This document shows, in pieces, positions 28,598 through 38,808 of a stretch of 64,000 nt of DNA (its first letter is position 1; every line of letters starts with the position of its first letter). The stretch comes from Chloroflexi bacterium TSY (GTDB taxonomy: Bacteria > Chloroflexota > Anaerolineae > Caldilineales > Caldilineaceae). The position numbers and the translations under genes are program-made. Under the pieces are notes generated by a model, which did not search any database, was not told where the DNA came from, and saw only the letters and a program-made list of their open reading frames with translations. The stretch spans positions 83,395 through 147,394 of the forward strand of contig JAHBNG010000025.1 in NCBI GenBank assembly GCA_019217005.1. Direction: 5' to 3'.

Positions 28598-28757
28598 TTA
28601 AATTTCAGTTAGGTAAAATTCCTCTGCCACATTCACCTGAGATATATCTACCCTTGCAACGACAACGACACATGATTGTCAGTTTAGATGTGGATGAAGC
28701 AAGTGTGAAGCAGCTGATTAAACTACCTTCGCTGCACCGCGATCCGTTTGATAGACT

Positions 28758-28972
28758 CAGTAGATCCAAATTTGGCGTTTTTGGCTATTTTCAGTCGAGA
28801 TTGCAGGGATTTTGGAGTCATTTATTCAGATTTCGGTTACAGAAAACAACCTATTTCATATCTGAAAATCGCCCAAATCTAACGCAAAAACTAGATATCG
28901 ACCGGCAAATTTGTATTTATGTCAACTGTTTAGCCAGAATTCTCTCTCAAAACCTGAAATTTGGATCTACTG
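28758..28972. mobile_element. 215-bp palindromic element (M215) inside the PIN gene
   Basis: Perfect 16-bp ends CAGTAGATCCAAATTT / AAATTTGGATCTACTG and a perfect 5-bp duplication AGACT (28753-28757, 28973-28977). It is non-coding with further internal dyads (TATTTTCAGTCGAGATTGCA region). Removal restores DPFDR-LLICQAIE in the toxin. No second copy in this window. Confidence 0.9.
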
Positions 28973-29234
28973 AGACTGTTAATTTGTCAGGCAATTGAAC
29001 ACAACTTGACCATCGCCACAGTAGATAGTGCTATTCAAAAGTATCCAGTTCGCATACTTTGAATACTCACCAAATGAGCTACATTTTCATTTTGATACAA
29101 AACAATTGCGGCTCGGTTAATCAACGCAATGCACGATAGATTGCAATGAGAATTACGACCTAAACCATAGACAAATTGACAGTCAAGTCTATCCTCCCGT
29201 ATCATACAGATCGGTCTTTATGGCAATGTACTCA

Positions 29235-29326
29235 TCCAGAAAAAATTCGTGGCACGAAAATAATTCATGCCACGTAATAATTCGTACCACGTCTCTCAGA
29301 GCAGAGACGGGACAAAATTTTTCTGG
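29235..29326. repeat. Inverted repeat with internal 17-bp tandem units
   Basis: Ends CCAGAAAAAATT / AAATTTTTCTGG enclose three near-tandem units of AATTCRTGCCACG (period about 17 bp) and a hairpin CGTCTCT-x8-AGAGACG. Non-coding. Part of the 610-bp gene-free stretch 29063-29671, which also holds R4 and an R1-like hairpin. Confidence 0.65.
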
Positions 29327-29435
29327 GAACCTATAACCCCCGATGCCTCCATGATACCCGATCAATAGATATTTAGAAGCAACGGCTCAACTCATATTTT
29401 GATTGGTACACACATTGAGTCACACATAAATTAAC

Positions 29436-29532
29436 GCTCATCAGACGAAAGTGTGCAATTCACTGATGATTCGACAGTTTGATCGCATATTTGCTCACTT
29501 TCTGGAAGAATGACCTCTTCTGTCGATGAGCC
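29436..29532. repeat. Repeat family R4 (copy b, 97 bp)
   Basis: GCTCATCAGACGAAAGTGTG ... CGATGAGCC, nearly the reverse complement of 11877-11973. Confidence 0.7.
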
Positions 29533-29570
29533 TAAATTAAATCATCTACATTTGAGTACAAAGTAAAATT

Positions 29571-29649
29571 ATGGTATACCACAAATTGTTCGACAGCCAC
29601 TTGGTCTCTCTGAGAAAAAGCAACTTTTTACACAATTTGGGATACCATC
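29571..29649. repeat. R1-like hairpin upstream of second ABC operon
   Basis: Arms ATGGTATACCACAAATTGT and ACACAATTTGGGATACCAT with a TCTCTGAGAAA centre. The layout equals family R1 but the sequence is diverged. It ends 22 bp before the binding-protein start, so it overlaps the leader or promoter. Confidence 0.55.
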
Positions 29650-29671
29650 TGGTAAAATTAAGGAGAAATCA

Positions 29672-31453
29672 ATGAACAAACCCAAAACCATCTTCGTCTG
29701 CCTTGCAATCGTAGCCATGCTACTTGCTGCCTGTGGTGGTGAAGCCACTGTGCCAGCTACGCAAGATTCATCGAGCGATGCCGCAACCGAAAGTCAAAGC
29801 ACCGAAGCAATGGCAGATGGTGAAGTCTCTCGCAACCGCACTCTCATCGTTGCACAAAAAGGAAACTACCCGCCTGGCGAAATGTGGAGCCCCTACAACT
29901 TGGGTGGGACCCATCAGGCGGGCATTCAATTCTTCCACGAGCCGCTGGTTTATGCCGATATGCTCGATGGGCATGCATACCCTTGGCTGGCAGAGTCTTG
30001 GGAATACAATGAAGATGCGTCTGAGTTGACCTATTTTCTGCGCGATGGTGTGACCTGGCGCGATGGAGAGCGCTTTACGGCAGAGGACGTTGCCTATACG
30101 CTCAATACTTTGCGCGATTTGGGTCCCGAGGTCCGTCGCGGTGGTGTCTATCAGACCTTTGTGAAGGAGGCTGTTGTTGTAGATGATCTAACCGTTAATA
30201 TCATCTTTAACTCACCCGCCCCCCGCTTCCATGATGAAGTCATTGTGGCCAAAGGCGATTCCGCCACTTTTATCGTTCCGCAGCACGTTTGGGAAGGTGA
30301 AAACTGGGCCGAGTACACAGCGTGGAACGATGGGGCTGGTCCCGTAACGACTGGTCCCTGGCGTGCCAAATTTTCTGAACCAACCCGCCGCGTCATTGAC
30401 CGCGTTGCCACATGTGAAGAATGGTGGGCTTGCGCAACGGGTTTTCACGAATTACCGGCCGTTGAGCGCTTTGTGCAGTTGACAATTCCTGACGATCAGG
30501 CTCAGGGCGCGGCCATGATTCGCAACGAAATTGACCAGACCCATGACTTGCGTGTTGACGTCATCGAAAAGATCCTGGCTGAAAACCCAGAGACCACCAC
30601 CTGGACCGGTCGCGAAGGTCCCTACGGCATGGTCTCCTGGTGGCCGACCGCCCTGCACTTAAACAACAACGACAAACATCTAGGCAAAACAGAAGTGCGT
30701 TGGGCCATCAACCGATACCTGGATCGCGCCAAGCTGATTGATTTTGCTTACGACGGCAAGGGGCAAGAATCCTACTGGCCTTTCCCGCCATTCAAGGGAC
30801 TTCAGGCATCGATCGACAACCTGGCTGAGTTGGAAACTGAATATCAGCCAAATCTCTACGATCCGGCTGATGGAGATGCCCGCTTGACCGCAGCCGGTTA
30901 TGCCAAGGATGCGGAAGGCTTTTGGGCCGATGCCGAAGGCGACCGTATCCAGTGTAACATCACGGGTTTCTCTCTCTGGACAGATTTGGGGCCGGTTCTC
31001 TCTGAAACGTTACGACAACATGGTATCGAAGCCAGCTATTCGGAACCAACCGATTCTGGTGATCTTCTGAATTCTGGACAGTATCAATGTTCTCTCTTTG
31101 GTCACAATGGTGCTCAGTCTGGCAATATCTATCGTACGTTGGTTCTCTACACGACAGGGAATGCACAGAATCGTTTCCAATATTCCAATTCCGAATTTGA
31201 CGCAATTGTCGAAGAATTGGCCAACACAGCAGATGAAGCAGCCGTGCGCGAATTAGAAGCAGCCGCAATGGAGATCTGGCTTCAAGATATGCCCGATATT
31301 CAACTCGTTCAATTCTACAACCGTACTGCGAACAACCAGCACTATTGGACAGGATGGCCCTCTACCGACACGGATCCGTTCATGAATGGGATTCATCCGC
31401 ATACTGGCTTTGCCTATACACTGCTCAAGCTGCAGCCGACGGATGCGCCGTAG
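29672..31453 (+). CDS. Oligopeptide ABC transporter substrate-binding lipoprotein (SBP family 5)
   Basis: 593 aa. The lipoprotein signal MNKPKTIFVCLAIVAMLLAAC puts the lipid-bearing Cys at residue 21; an acidic SDA-rich linker follows. Family-5 motifs are YPWLAESWEYNEDASELTYF, VTWRDGERFTAEDVAYTL and TGPWRAKF. The protein captures peptides or related compounds outside the membrane. AAGGAG lies upstream of the ATG. It heads a complete five-gene operon (binding protein, two permeases, two ATPases). Confidence 0.95.
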   Translation: MNKPKTIFVCLAIVAMLLAACGGEATVPATQDSSSDAATESQSTEAMADGEVSRNRTLIVAQKGNYPPGEMWSPYNLGGTHQAGIQFFHEPLVYADMLDGHAYPWLAESWEYNEDASELTYFLRDGVTWRDGERFTAEDVAYTLNTLRDLGPEVRRGGVYQTFVKEAVVVDDLTVNIIFNSPAPRFHDEVIVAKGDSATFIVPQHVWEGENWAEYTAWNDGAGPVTTGPWRAKFSEPTRRVIDRVATCEEWWACATGFHELPAVERFVQLTIPDDQAQGAAMIRNEIDQTHDLRVDVIEKILAENPETTTWTGREGPYGMVSWWPTALHLNNNDKHLGKTEVRWAINRYLDRAKLIDFAYDGKGQESYWPFPPFKGLQASIDNLAELETEYQPNLYDPADGDARLTAAGYAKDAEGFWADAEGDRIQCNITGFSLWTDLGPVLSETLRQHGIEASYSEPTDSGDLLNSGQYQCSLFGHNGAQSGNIYRTLVLYTTGNAQNRFQYSNSEFDAIVEELANTADEAAVRELEAAAMEIWLQDMPDIQLVQFYNRTANNQHYWTGWPSTDTDPFMNGIHPHTGFAYTLLKLQPTDAP

Positions 31454-31498
31454 GGATTGAGACTTTTTTATGGTAACTTGAACGATTCGTGAGGAAAC

Positions 31499-31635
31499 GT
31501 GTTGTGTGTTGCGTGGTACCAGTATAGAAGATTGGTTGTCCTGCACGCATATTGGTGAGCAGATATGTTTCTAGCCGATTGACATTCCAAGCATTTCAGT
31601 TAGATCGTCAGTTGGTACACGCAACACGCAATACG
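31499..31635. repeat. Inverted GTTGCGT-type repeat pair in operon spacer
   Basis: CGTGTTGTGTGTTGCGTGGT on the left and GGTACACGCAACACGCAATA on the right are inverted copies, as at 17045-17230. It lies between the binding-protein and permease genes (258-bp gap). Confidence 0.6.
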
Positions 31636-31711
31636 TTTTCTTCGACTCCATTCAATCTACGCAAGCCCATAAAGCCAGCCGTAACAGAATCACCTGTCTT
31701 ATCACCCGTCC

Positions 31712-32719
31712 ATGACATTCTCCTATTTTTTCAAAAGAATCGCTCAATTTTTTGTCATTGCATTCCTGGCAGCGACCATTAACTTTTTCTTTCCGCGCAT
31801 GACGGGTCAAGATCCGATTCGTGAAAAGCTATCTCAGCTTGAGCTTCAGGGTGTATCCGTTTCCAATGAGGATGCCAAGGGATTGGTCGAAACCTACAAC
31901 AAGAAGTTTGGCTTAGATAAACCACTCTGGCGACAATATTTGACCTACCTCGGCGATATGGCTCGTCTTGATTTGGGCGTATCGATTTCAAACTACCCCG
32001 CAACGGTCATGACCATGTTACGGCGTTCCGTTCCCTGGACGCTCGGTCTTCTCCTGACGGCCACCTTATTAAGTTTTACGATTGGTACATTAGTGGGTGC
32101 GATGATGGCATGGGGCAAGGCACCCTACTTTCTGCGCGTGATCTTTCCTGCCTTTTTTACGCTATCGGCGATTCCCTTCTATCTCATGGCAATCATCCTG
32201 CTTTATCTGTTCGCCTTTCGGCTTCCGATCTTTCCTCTCTTCGGGGGATATAGTGCTGAAAAGTTACCAAATTTAAGTTTTAATTTCGCATGGGATGTCT
32301 TCAAGCACTCATTGTTGCCAGCATTTTCGATTGTGCTGGCCCAAATCGGCTTTTGGGCGTTGGGCATGAGATCGATGATGGTCACCATTCAGGGTGAGGA
32401 TTATATGCTCCAGGCGGAGGCCAAGGGATTGAAGGGACCTCGCATCTTCTTTCGTTACGCGATGCGTAATGCCATCCTGCCCCAGATTACAGGACTTGCC
32501 CTCTCATTGGGTACCATTATTTCGGGTGCAATTCTTGTCGAAGTCGTCTTCGCTTATCCAGGGGTGGGGAAGGTGTTGCTCGAAGCCATCCGTGGCTTTG
32601 ACTGGTTTGTGATTCAAGGAATCGTGTTCATGGTCATTGTGAGCGTTGCGTTTACGATGCTCATCATCGATCTAGTCTATCCTCTGCTCGACCCGCGCAT
32701 CAACTACAGGAGTGAATAG
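31712..32719 (+). CDS. Oligopeptide ABC permease (OppB/DppB-type)
   Basis: 335 aa, six membrane helices starting with FKRIAQFFVIAFLAATINFF. It has PRMTGQDPIREKLSQ in place of the usual APGDP, the LDKPLWRQYLTYLGDMARLD loop and the EAA loop DYMLQAEAKGLKGPRIFFRY. It forms the channel with the next gene product. The 258-bp gap before it holds an inverted repeat, so transcript attenuation or a second promoter is possible. Confidence 0.95.
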   Translation: MTFSYFFKRIAQFFVIAFLAATINFFFPRMTGQDPIREKLSQLELQGVSVSNEDAKGLVETYNKKFGLDKPLWRQYLTYLGDMARLDLGVSISNYPATVMTMLRRSVPWTLGLLLTATLLSFTIGTLVGAMMAWGKAPYFLRVIFPAFFTLSAIPFYLMAIILLYLFAFRLPIFPLFGGYSAEKLPNLSFNFAWDVFKHSLLPAFSIVLAQIGFWALGMRSMMVTIQGEDYMLQAEAKGLKGPRIFFRYAMRNAILPQITGLALSLGTIISGAILVEVVFAYPGVGKVLLEAIRGFDWFVIQGIVFMVIVSVAFTMLIIDLVYPLLDPRINYRSE

Positions 32720-32720
32720 C

Positions 32721-33652
32721 TTGACACAATCAACGAACGCCGAACTCCCCGTTGGGCAACTCGGTCAGGGAACTGTGGAAACAGCGCCGCCACCAGCGAA
32801 CCGCGCGCGGGACGTCTTTCTCTATTTCCGCCGCAATCCCGCGTTGATTGCGGGTCTATTTCTTCTGCTACTCATTGTCATCTTCTGGTTCATCGGGTCA
32901 AGGGTTACGGTGCCAGAGGATGCCAGACCGCTCTCTTTCAAACCAAGCGAGCCGCCCTCCGCTGAGCATTGGCTGGGGACTGATCGCTTGGGCAAGGATA
33001 TACTTGCTGTCATGGTCGAAGGGACGCCGAAAACCATTCGCATCGGGCTGACTGCGGGGGCGATTGGTGTGGCGATTGGGACATTGCTCGCCTTCTTCAG
33101 CGGCTACTATGGGGGGTGGTTTGATACACTCGTTCGATCAACTGTTGACATTTTACGTACGGTGCCTGCGCTGCTCGTTCTCATTGTGATTGCTATTTCG
33201 ATCCCAGGTGAAATGTCGGTCAACATGATGGCGTTTGTGATTGCAGTACTCTCTTGGCTGGGACCAACGCGCGTTCTGCGCGCCCAAGTTTTGGTCATCA
33301 AACAGCAGTCGTATGTAGAATTGGCCCGCTTCACTGGCATGAGCGGTCCTGAGGTGATCATCAAAGAGATGATGCCGAATTTAATGCCCTATATTGTTTC
33401 TACTTTTGTCCTGGCAGTTTCAGGCGCAGTCCTGGCATCCATCGGTTTAGAAGCATTGGGGTTGGGGCCGTTTGAGGCGAATACGCTGGGCATGACGATT
33501 TATTGGACCATTTGGTATGGGGCTCTGCTCAATGGCTGGTGGTGGTGGTGGGTACCGCCAATTTTGATCATCGTCGCCCTATTTGTTGGTCTGTTTCTCA
33601 TCTCTCAGGGCTTAGATGAGTGGGCAAATCCTCGCTTGCGGAGGAGAGTGTA

Positions 33653-33653
<1 letters not shown>
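32721..33653 (+). CDS. Oligopeptide ABC permease (OppC/DppC-type)
   Basis: 310 aa. TTG 32721 is preferred because AGGAG lies eight bases upstream; a GTG at 32712 overlaps the previous stop. A Pro/Ala-rich cytoplasmic N-terminus, then FLYFRRNPALIAGLFLLLLI, the HWLGTDRLGKDILAVMVEG loop, and an EAA loop SYVELARFTGMSGPEVIIKE. The final permease half ends ANPRLRRRV. Confidence 0.93.
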
Positions 33654-34657
<1,004 letters not shown>

Positions 34658-34727
34658 GACAGAGTATCAGCTATATCTGTTCTGGAATGGATCATTAATA
34701 TAACAAAATCAGGGTGGAGGTTGACGC

Positions 34728-35765
34728 GTGACGGCGTTATTAGAATTGCAAAATGTCACAAAGGTTTTTGGTGGAGGCGCCTTTAGCCGAAAAAAGATTG
34801 TGGCTGTAGATCATGTCTCATTTTCTATCCCTGGGAATACGCCGACCATGACCGCTGTTGCAGGCGAAAGTGGCAGCGGCAAAACCACGCTTTCGCGTTT
34901 GCTTCTAGGCGTGACGGGACCAAGTTCTGGGCGGGTGCTCTATAATGGCAACGATATTCCCAAAATGTCGCGCCAGCAACGCAAAGAATTTCTGCGCGAT
35001 GTACAGCCGATCTATCAGGATCCGTTCGGCGTTTACAATCCTTTTTATAAAGCCGAGCACCTTCTATTTGAGGCGGTCAAAAAATTCAATCTGGCCGGGA
35101 CAAAGTCCGAAAGCCGGCGGCTGGTTGAGGAAGCTCTCGAAACAGTAGGGCTACGACCAAACGAAATCTTAGGGCGTTTTCCCCATCAATTGAGTGGTGG
35201 TCAGCGGCAGCGCGTGATGGTGGCTCGCGCTTTGATTCTAAAACCACGGATTATTTTGGCTGATGAACCAGTCTCGATGGTCGACGCATCGCTGCGAGCC
35301 ACGATTTTAGAAAGCCTACGCACGCTCAATCGCAACTTAGGCATCTCCATTCTCTACGTCACCCACGACCTGACGACAGCGTTTCAGATCTGCGAAAACA
35401 TTCTTGTCATGTACCGAGGCGCAGTGGTTGAGGCAGGGTCAGTTGATCGAGTGATCAAGGAACCAAAGCATCCCTACACCCAACTACTCGTGGAGTCCAT
35501 TCCCCAGATGCGGGCAGTACGCAACTGGGAACAAGCTGAAGCGGAAGAGACGATTCGTTCGATTGACGACGCCCGTGAATCGGCTGGCTGCCGCTTTGCC
35601 GACCGCTGTCCTATGGTGATGGAAAAGTGTTGGACCGACACTCCTCCGCTCTATCAGGTGAACACTGAGCGAGTGGCGCGATGCTTTCTTTATGAGACTG
35701 AAACAGTTTTGGAGACTGAGGATATTTCGGAGGTGTTTGTGGTGCCGGAAACGTCTGGCACGTAA
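34728..35765 (+). CDS. Oligopeptide ABC transporter ATPase (OppF/DppF-type)
   Basis: 345 aa from GTG 34728 behind GGAGG. Walker A AGESGSGKTTLSRLLL, Q-loop IYQDPFGVYNP, signature LSGGQRQR, Walker B IILADEPVSMVDASL and H-loop VTHDLTT are intact. The C-terminal CRFADRCPMVMEKC matches the family. Its stop codon TAA is the last base triplet before an ISAzo13-like element and is part of that element's apparent 3-bp duplication, so any gene or terminator that followed has been displaced. Confidence 0.95.
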   Translation: MTALLELQNVTKVFGGGAFSRKKIVAVDHVSFSIPGNTPTMTAVAGESGSGKTTLSRLLLGVTGPSSGRVLYNGNDIPKMSRQQRKEFLRDVQPIYQDPFGVYNPFYKAEHLLFEAVKKFNLAGTKSESRRLVEEALETVGLRPNEILGRFPHQLSGGQRQRVMVARALILKPRIILADEPVSMVDASLRATILESLRTLNRNLGISILYVTHDLTTAFQICENILVMYRGAVVEAGSVDRVIKEPKHPYTQLLVESIPQMRAVRNWEQAEAEETIRSIDDARESAGCRFADRCPMVMEKCWTDTPPLYQVNTERVARCFLYETETVLETEDISEVFVVPETSGT

Positions 35766-35797
35766 GGCCAATCCAAAAAATAAAATATACGCGAGAA

Positions 35798-35952
35798 GGG
35801 GTGGTTCATTTTAGCTGGATAGATAGGTTTACACTTTTAGAAACAGAAAGAACGTTTATATTCTCTGATTTCGCCGGTTCTCAGAGAGAAAACGGTCTCA
35901 TATAGATTTTTGTCTATATATCAAAAGTGTAAACCTAATTTTGAACCACCCC
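35798..35952. mobile_element. 155-bp MITE (family M155, copy 4, diverged), nested in ISAzo13-like element
   Basis: Inverted orientation relative to copies 1-3; exactly 155 bp; perfect 8-bp duplication CGCGAGAA (35790-35797, 35953-35960). Half of the interior (ATAGATTTTTGTCTAT, AAAAGTGTAAACCTAATT) is conserved; the other half differs. It therefore inserted after the IS and represents an older branch of the family. Confidence 0.93.
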
Positions 35953-35992
35953 CGCGAGAAGGTGTTAAACTAGCTCTCCAAAAGGAGCAAAA

Positions 35993-37212
35993 ATGACAAT
36001 CTCGCCAGAAATGGTTGAAGTCTTGAAAGAGACGAAGGCCATGTTAAGTGGATACGAAAGAAGGCACTTCATGGCCCAAACGGTCAAAACGATATGCGAA
36101 GGGAGTCCGACGAAAGCAGAACGAGAGTTGGGCTGGAATCGGGCGACGATAGCCAAAGCCCTGGAAGAACTAGAAGGCGGCTTCTGTTATGTCGACCAAA
36201 GCCACCGACGTGGTCGCAAAAAAGCCGAAGACCATATCCCCACTTTACTGGCCGATATGGTTGAAATCGCCGATCAATTCAGCCAGACCGATCCCACCTT
36301 TCGACCCCCCCAATTGTACACTCGACTAACCGCCGCCGAAATGCGTACCCAGCTCATCGAGCAGAAAGGATACACAGATGAGGAATTGCCTGGCGAAGAG
36401 GCCATCCGCTTGAAGCTCAATGAGTTAGGCTATGGCTCAAACCGGGTCAAAAAAAGTCAACCAGTGAAAAAAGATCCCAGAGACCGATGCGATCTTTGAT
36501 AGAATTCATCAGATCAATCAAGAAGCGGATGCAGACGAGACGGTTCTGCGCCTCTCTTGGGATGCCAAAGCGACGATTTTACTTGACCGTTTCTCGAGAG
36601 AAGGGATAAGTCGAGTGGTTGTCAAAGCGCTCGATCATGACTTTCAAGATAAGAAGACCGAGAAAGTCACTCCTTTTGGCATTTACCTCCCTTCAACCAA
36701 GGAACTCTTTCTTTACTTGACTCAGTCGAAAGTGACGAGTGACTGTATTGTCGACTGCCTGATTGATTTTTTGGGAAAGCGTACGTGAACACTTTCCTCA
36801 CGTCAAGACCCTCGTGATCAATCAGGACAATGGTCCCGAAAATCATACCCGTCGGACTCAGTTTATGTATCGTCTCACTCAGTTTGTTGAGCACTATCGT
36901 CTCTCTATTCAGCTCGCCTGCTACCCTCCTTATCACAGTAAATACAACCCCATCGAACGGGTTTGGGGCCATCTTGAAAAACACTGGAACGGTTCTCTTC
37001 TCGATTCTCTTGAGACCGTTCTCAATTTTGCCCGTTCTTTTCGCTTTAACCAACTACAACCCTTCGTTCACCTGAATTCCACTCTTTATGAGACCGGCGT
37101 CAAACTCACTCAGAAAGAGATGGACCGTTTGGCACAACGCTTCCAACGTTTACCTGGTTTAGAAAAATGGTTTGTCCTTATTCCCCCTCTCCATTCTCTC
37201 GTTCGCGTATAA
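35993..37212 (+). pseudogene. ISAzo13-family (DDE) transposase, two frameshifts
   Basis: Frame 1 (MTISPEMVEVLKETKAMLSG to 36499) is the N-terminal helix-turn-helix part, with GWNRATIAKALEELEGG. The middle (DAIFDQIHQINQEA-like text, DAKATILLDRFSREGISRVV) lies in a second frame. The last part (NQDNGPENHTRRTQFMYR, PYHSKYNPIERVWGHLEKHW) lies in a third from about 36770, after a six-T run. D in QDNGPE and the E in NPIERVWG are catalytic. Not functional as read. Confidence 0.88.
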
Positions 37213-37513
37213 TTATTTTTTTGGTTTAGCCTAAGACTGTTTCAAATCGAAATCAGTATCTTACAAAAACTTGGTGTACGCGATAGAGCAGAGGCGGTAT
37301 GACGAGGTCAAGCAATAAGTGGGTCTTCTTTGAAAGCGAGCAAATCGTAGGTCACCTCATCCGAAGTGACAAGCGTCAAATATCGCGTTCTTCACTTGAA
37401 ACTCCTACCTCTCTTCACGCTTGTCCCACCAGAGATGGAACCTACGACACGAATCACCATTCATAAACCTGACTCTGTTTATACCGCACTCTCCAGAATG
37501 TCGTGAGCATCTT

Positions 37514-38311
37514 TTACCCGACTGCCATAAACTCCTCTGGATGCTCTAGCATTCCACTTTCATAATTCTTCTCGCTAAGTGTCTCGAGCGGTTCCTTGAT
37601 GTTATAACAACCACCAATGCCGGTTGTCTCTGTATTGCCCTTGAAGGCCGCCCAACGGACACCATTGGTCAACACTTTGAGTATCTCTTTGTTATGAAAA
37701 ATCGGATAAGTTTCGTGACCAGGTCGGAAATAGAAGATACGTCCGCGTCCGCGATGCCAAGTTGCGCCACTGCGGAAAACCTCGCCTCCCTCAAACCAAC
37801 TGACAAAGAGCAATTCGTCAGGATCGGGGATGTCGAATTGCTCACCATACATCTCGGCGTTGGGTAACTCGATATATGGGCCGATTCCCTGCGTGATTGG
37901 GTGATTCGGATTGATGACCCAAAGGCGCTCTCGTTCATCTGCTTCGCGCCAACAAAGACCACAACTCGTGCCCATTAAACGTTTGAAGACTTTAGAATAA
38001 TGACCCGAATGCATGACGACCAATCCCATACCGTTTAAGACACGCATCTGAATCCGATCAACCACCTCATCGCTTACTTGACCATGCGCAATATGTCCCC
38101 ACCACATTAAAACATCTGTATTGTCCAAGACATCTTGCGTGAGACCATGTTCAGGCATCTCCAATGTGGCAATGCCAATATTTAAGTCAGGCTCCTTTTC
38201 CATATGGGCTGAAATGGCACCATGAATGCCGTTGGGATAGATCTTGGCCACAAACTCGTTCTTTTGTTCGTGGACAAATTCATTGTAAATTGTGACGTTG
38301 ATTTGTGACAT
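37514..38311 (-). CDS. ThuA-like (trehalose-utilisation, glutamine-amidotransferase-fold) protein
   Basis: 265 aa from ATG 38311 with GAGAGGAA upstream. MSQINVTIYNEFVHEQKNEF, TDVLMWWGHIAHGQVSDEVV, GLVVMHSGHYSKVFKRLMGT and the late GRIFYFRPGHETYPIFHNKE define the ThuA family, a class I amidotransferase-like fold lacking the usual catalytic triad. Members take part in sugar catabolism; the reaction is not well defined. A family R1 hairpin occupies the leader (38361-38436), so the transcript may begin with it. Confidence 0.9.
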   Translation of the reverse strand: MSQINVTIYNEFVHEQKNEFVAKIYPNGIHGAISAHMEKEPDLNIGIATLEMPEHGLTQDVLDNTDVLMWWGHIAHGQVSDEVVDRIQMRVLNGMGLVVMHSGHYSKVFKRLMGTSCGLCWREADERERLWVINPNHPITQGIGPYIELPNAEMYGEQFDIPDPDELLFVSWFEGGEVFRSGATWHRGRGRIFYFRPGHETYPIFHNKEILKVLTNGVRWAAFKGNTETTGIGGCYNIKEPLETLSEKNYESGMLEHPEEFMAVG

Positions 38312-38360
38312 AAGTATTGAGTTCCTCTCTTGTGTCGGCGTATATATGTCAATTTTATAG

Positions 38361-38436
38361 AGTGTGTACCACATAGTGTGTAAAGGAACACGGCTCAGTC
38401 AGAGAATCGCTACATTTACACGCTTTGGGACACACT
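38361..38436. repeat. Palindromic repeat family R1 (copy b, 76 bp)
   Basis: AGTGTGTACCACATAGTGTG ... CGCTTTGGGACACACT with the CTCAGTCAGAGAA centre. 50 bp upstream of the ThuA start. The following 38437-38654 shows no gene. Confidence 0.75.
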
Positions 38437-38808
38437 CCCATTTTAATATATACCTCATCAATATGATTTCAATTTGTACTTTACCATGTAATTTAACGCA
38501 TGCACAATATTCAACGTGTTATCATCCGGTATGATTTGCGCGGTGCATACGAGTGATGGCGCAACAGAGTGATTTCATAGGGATTCACATAGATATTCTT
38601 CTCGTCTTTCTATTAGACAAAACAAATAGGGTTCTTCCAGAATAGAGGGGGCGTAACTTCCCGGACACGCTTTGTATGTAATGGCAGTTCCAAAAGGGCG
38701 CGTTGAAGAAGAACTGATAGAGAGAACCAGCAGCGTGTTATGTCAACATATAGATGAGGACAAAGGCAAGGAACCCAAAGGCGATACATAGTAAAAAATT
38801 AGAAGCAA

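Larger units (their letters stand above)
26954..29062 (+). pseudogene. PIN-domain toxin gene (VapC-like) interrupted by two mobile elements
   Basis: The N-terminal piece MNILLDTHIFLWYISGDKHI... gives the first PIN Asp (D6) and VSLWEVIVK; it stops at ISx (27099-28597). The middle piece (FQLGKIPLPHSPEIYLPLQR...) resumes after the IS and runs to HRDPFDR, where a 215-bp palindromic element enters. The last piece, LLICQAIEHNLTIATVDSAI, ends QKYPVRIL at 29062. Removing ISx plus TTAAAT and the small element plus AGACT leaves exactly 384 bp: 127 aa in one frame with all PIN acidic residues (D6, E44, DPFDR, TVD). The active product would be a Mg-dependent ribonuclease. Confidence 0.93.
35766..37231 (+). 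mobile_element. ISAzo13-like insertion sequence carrying a nested MITE
   Basis: Imperfect terminal repeats GGCCAATCCAAAAAATAA (left) and the complement of GGCTAAACCAAAAAAATAA (right), continuing as ATACGCGA on both sides. An apparent TAA duplication flanks it (35763-35765, 37232-37234). A 155-bp MITE sits 32 bp inside the left end. The transposase is frameshifted. The 282 bp after it (37232-37513) hold no gene; a GTAGGTCAC/GTGAC dyad there resembles text at 3670. Confidence 0.85.

Noticed and set aside
28654..28998. A 114-codon open frame
   Set aside because: It is the middle of the broken PIN gene running into the 215-bp palindromic element.
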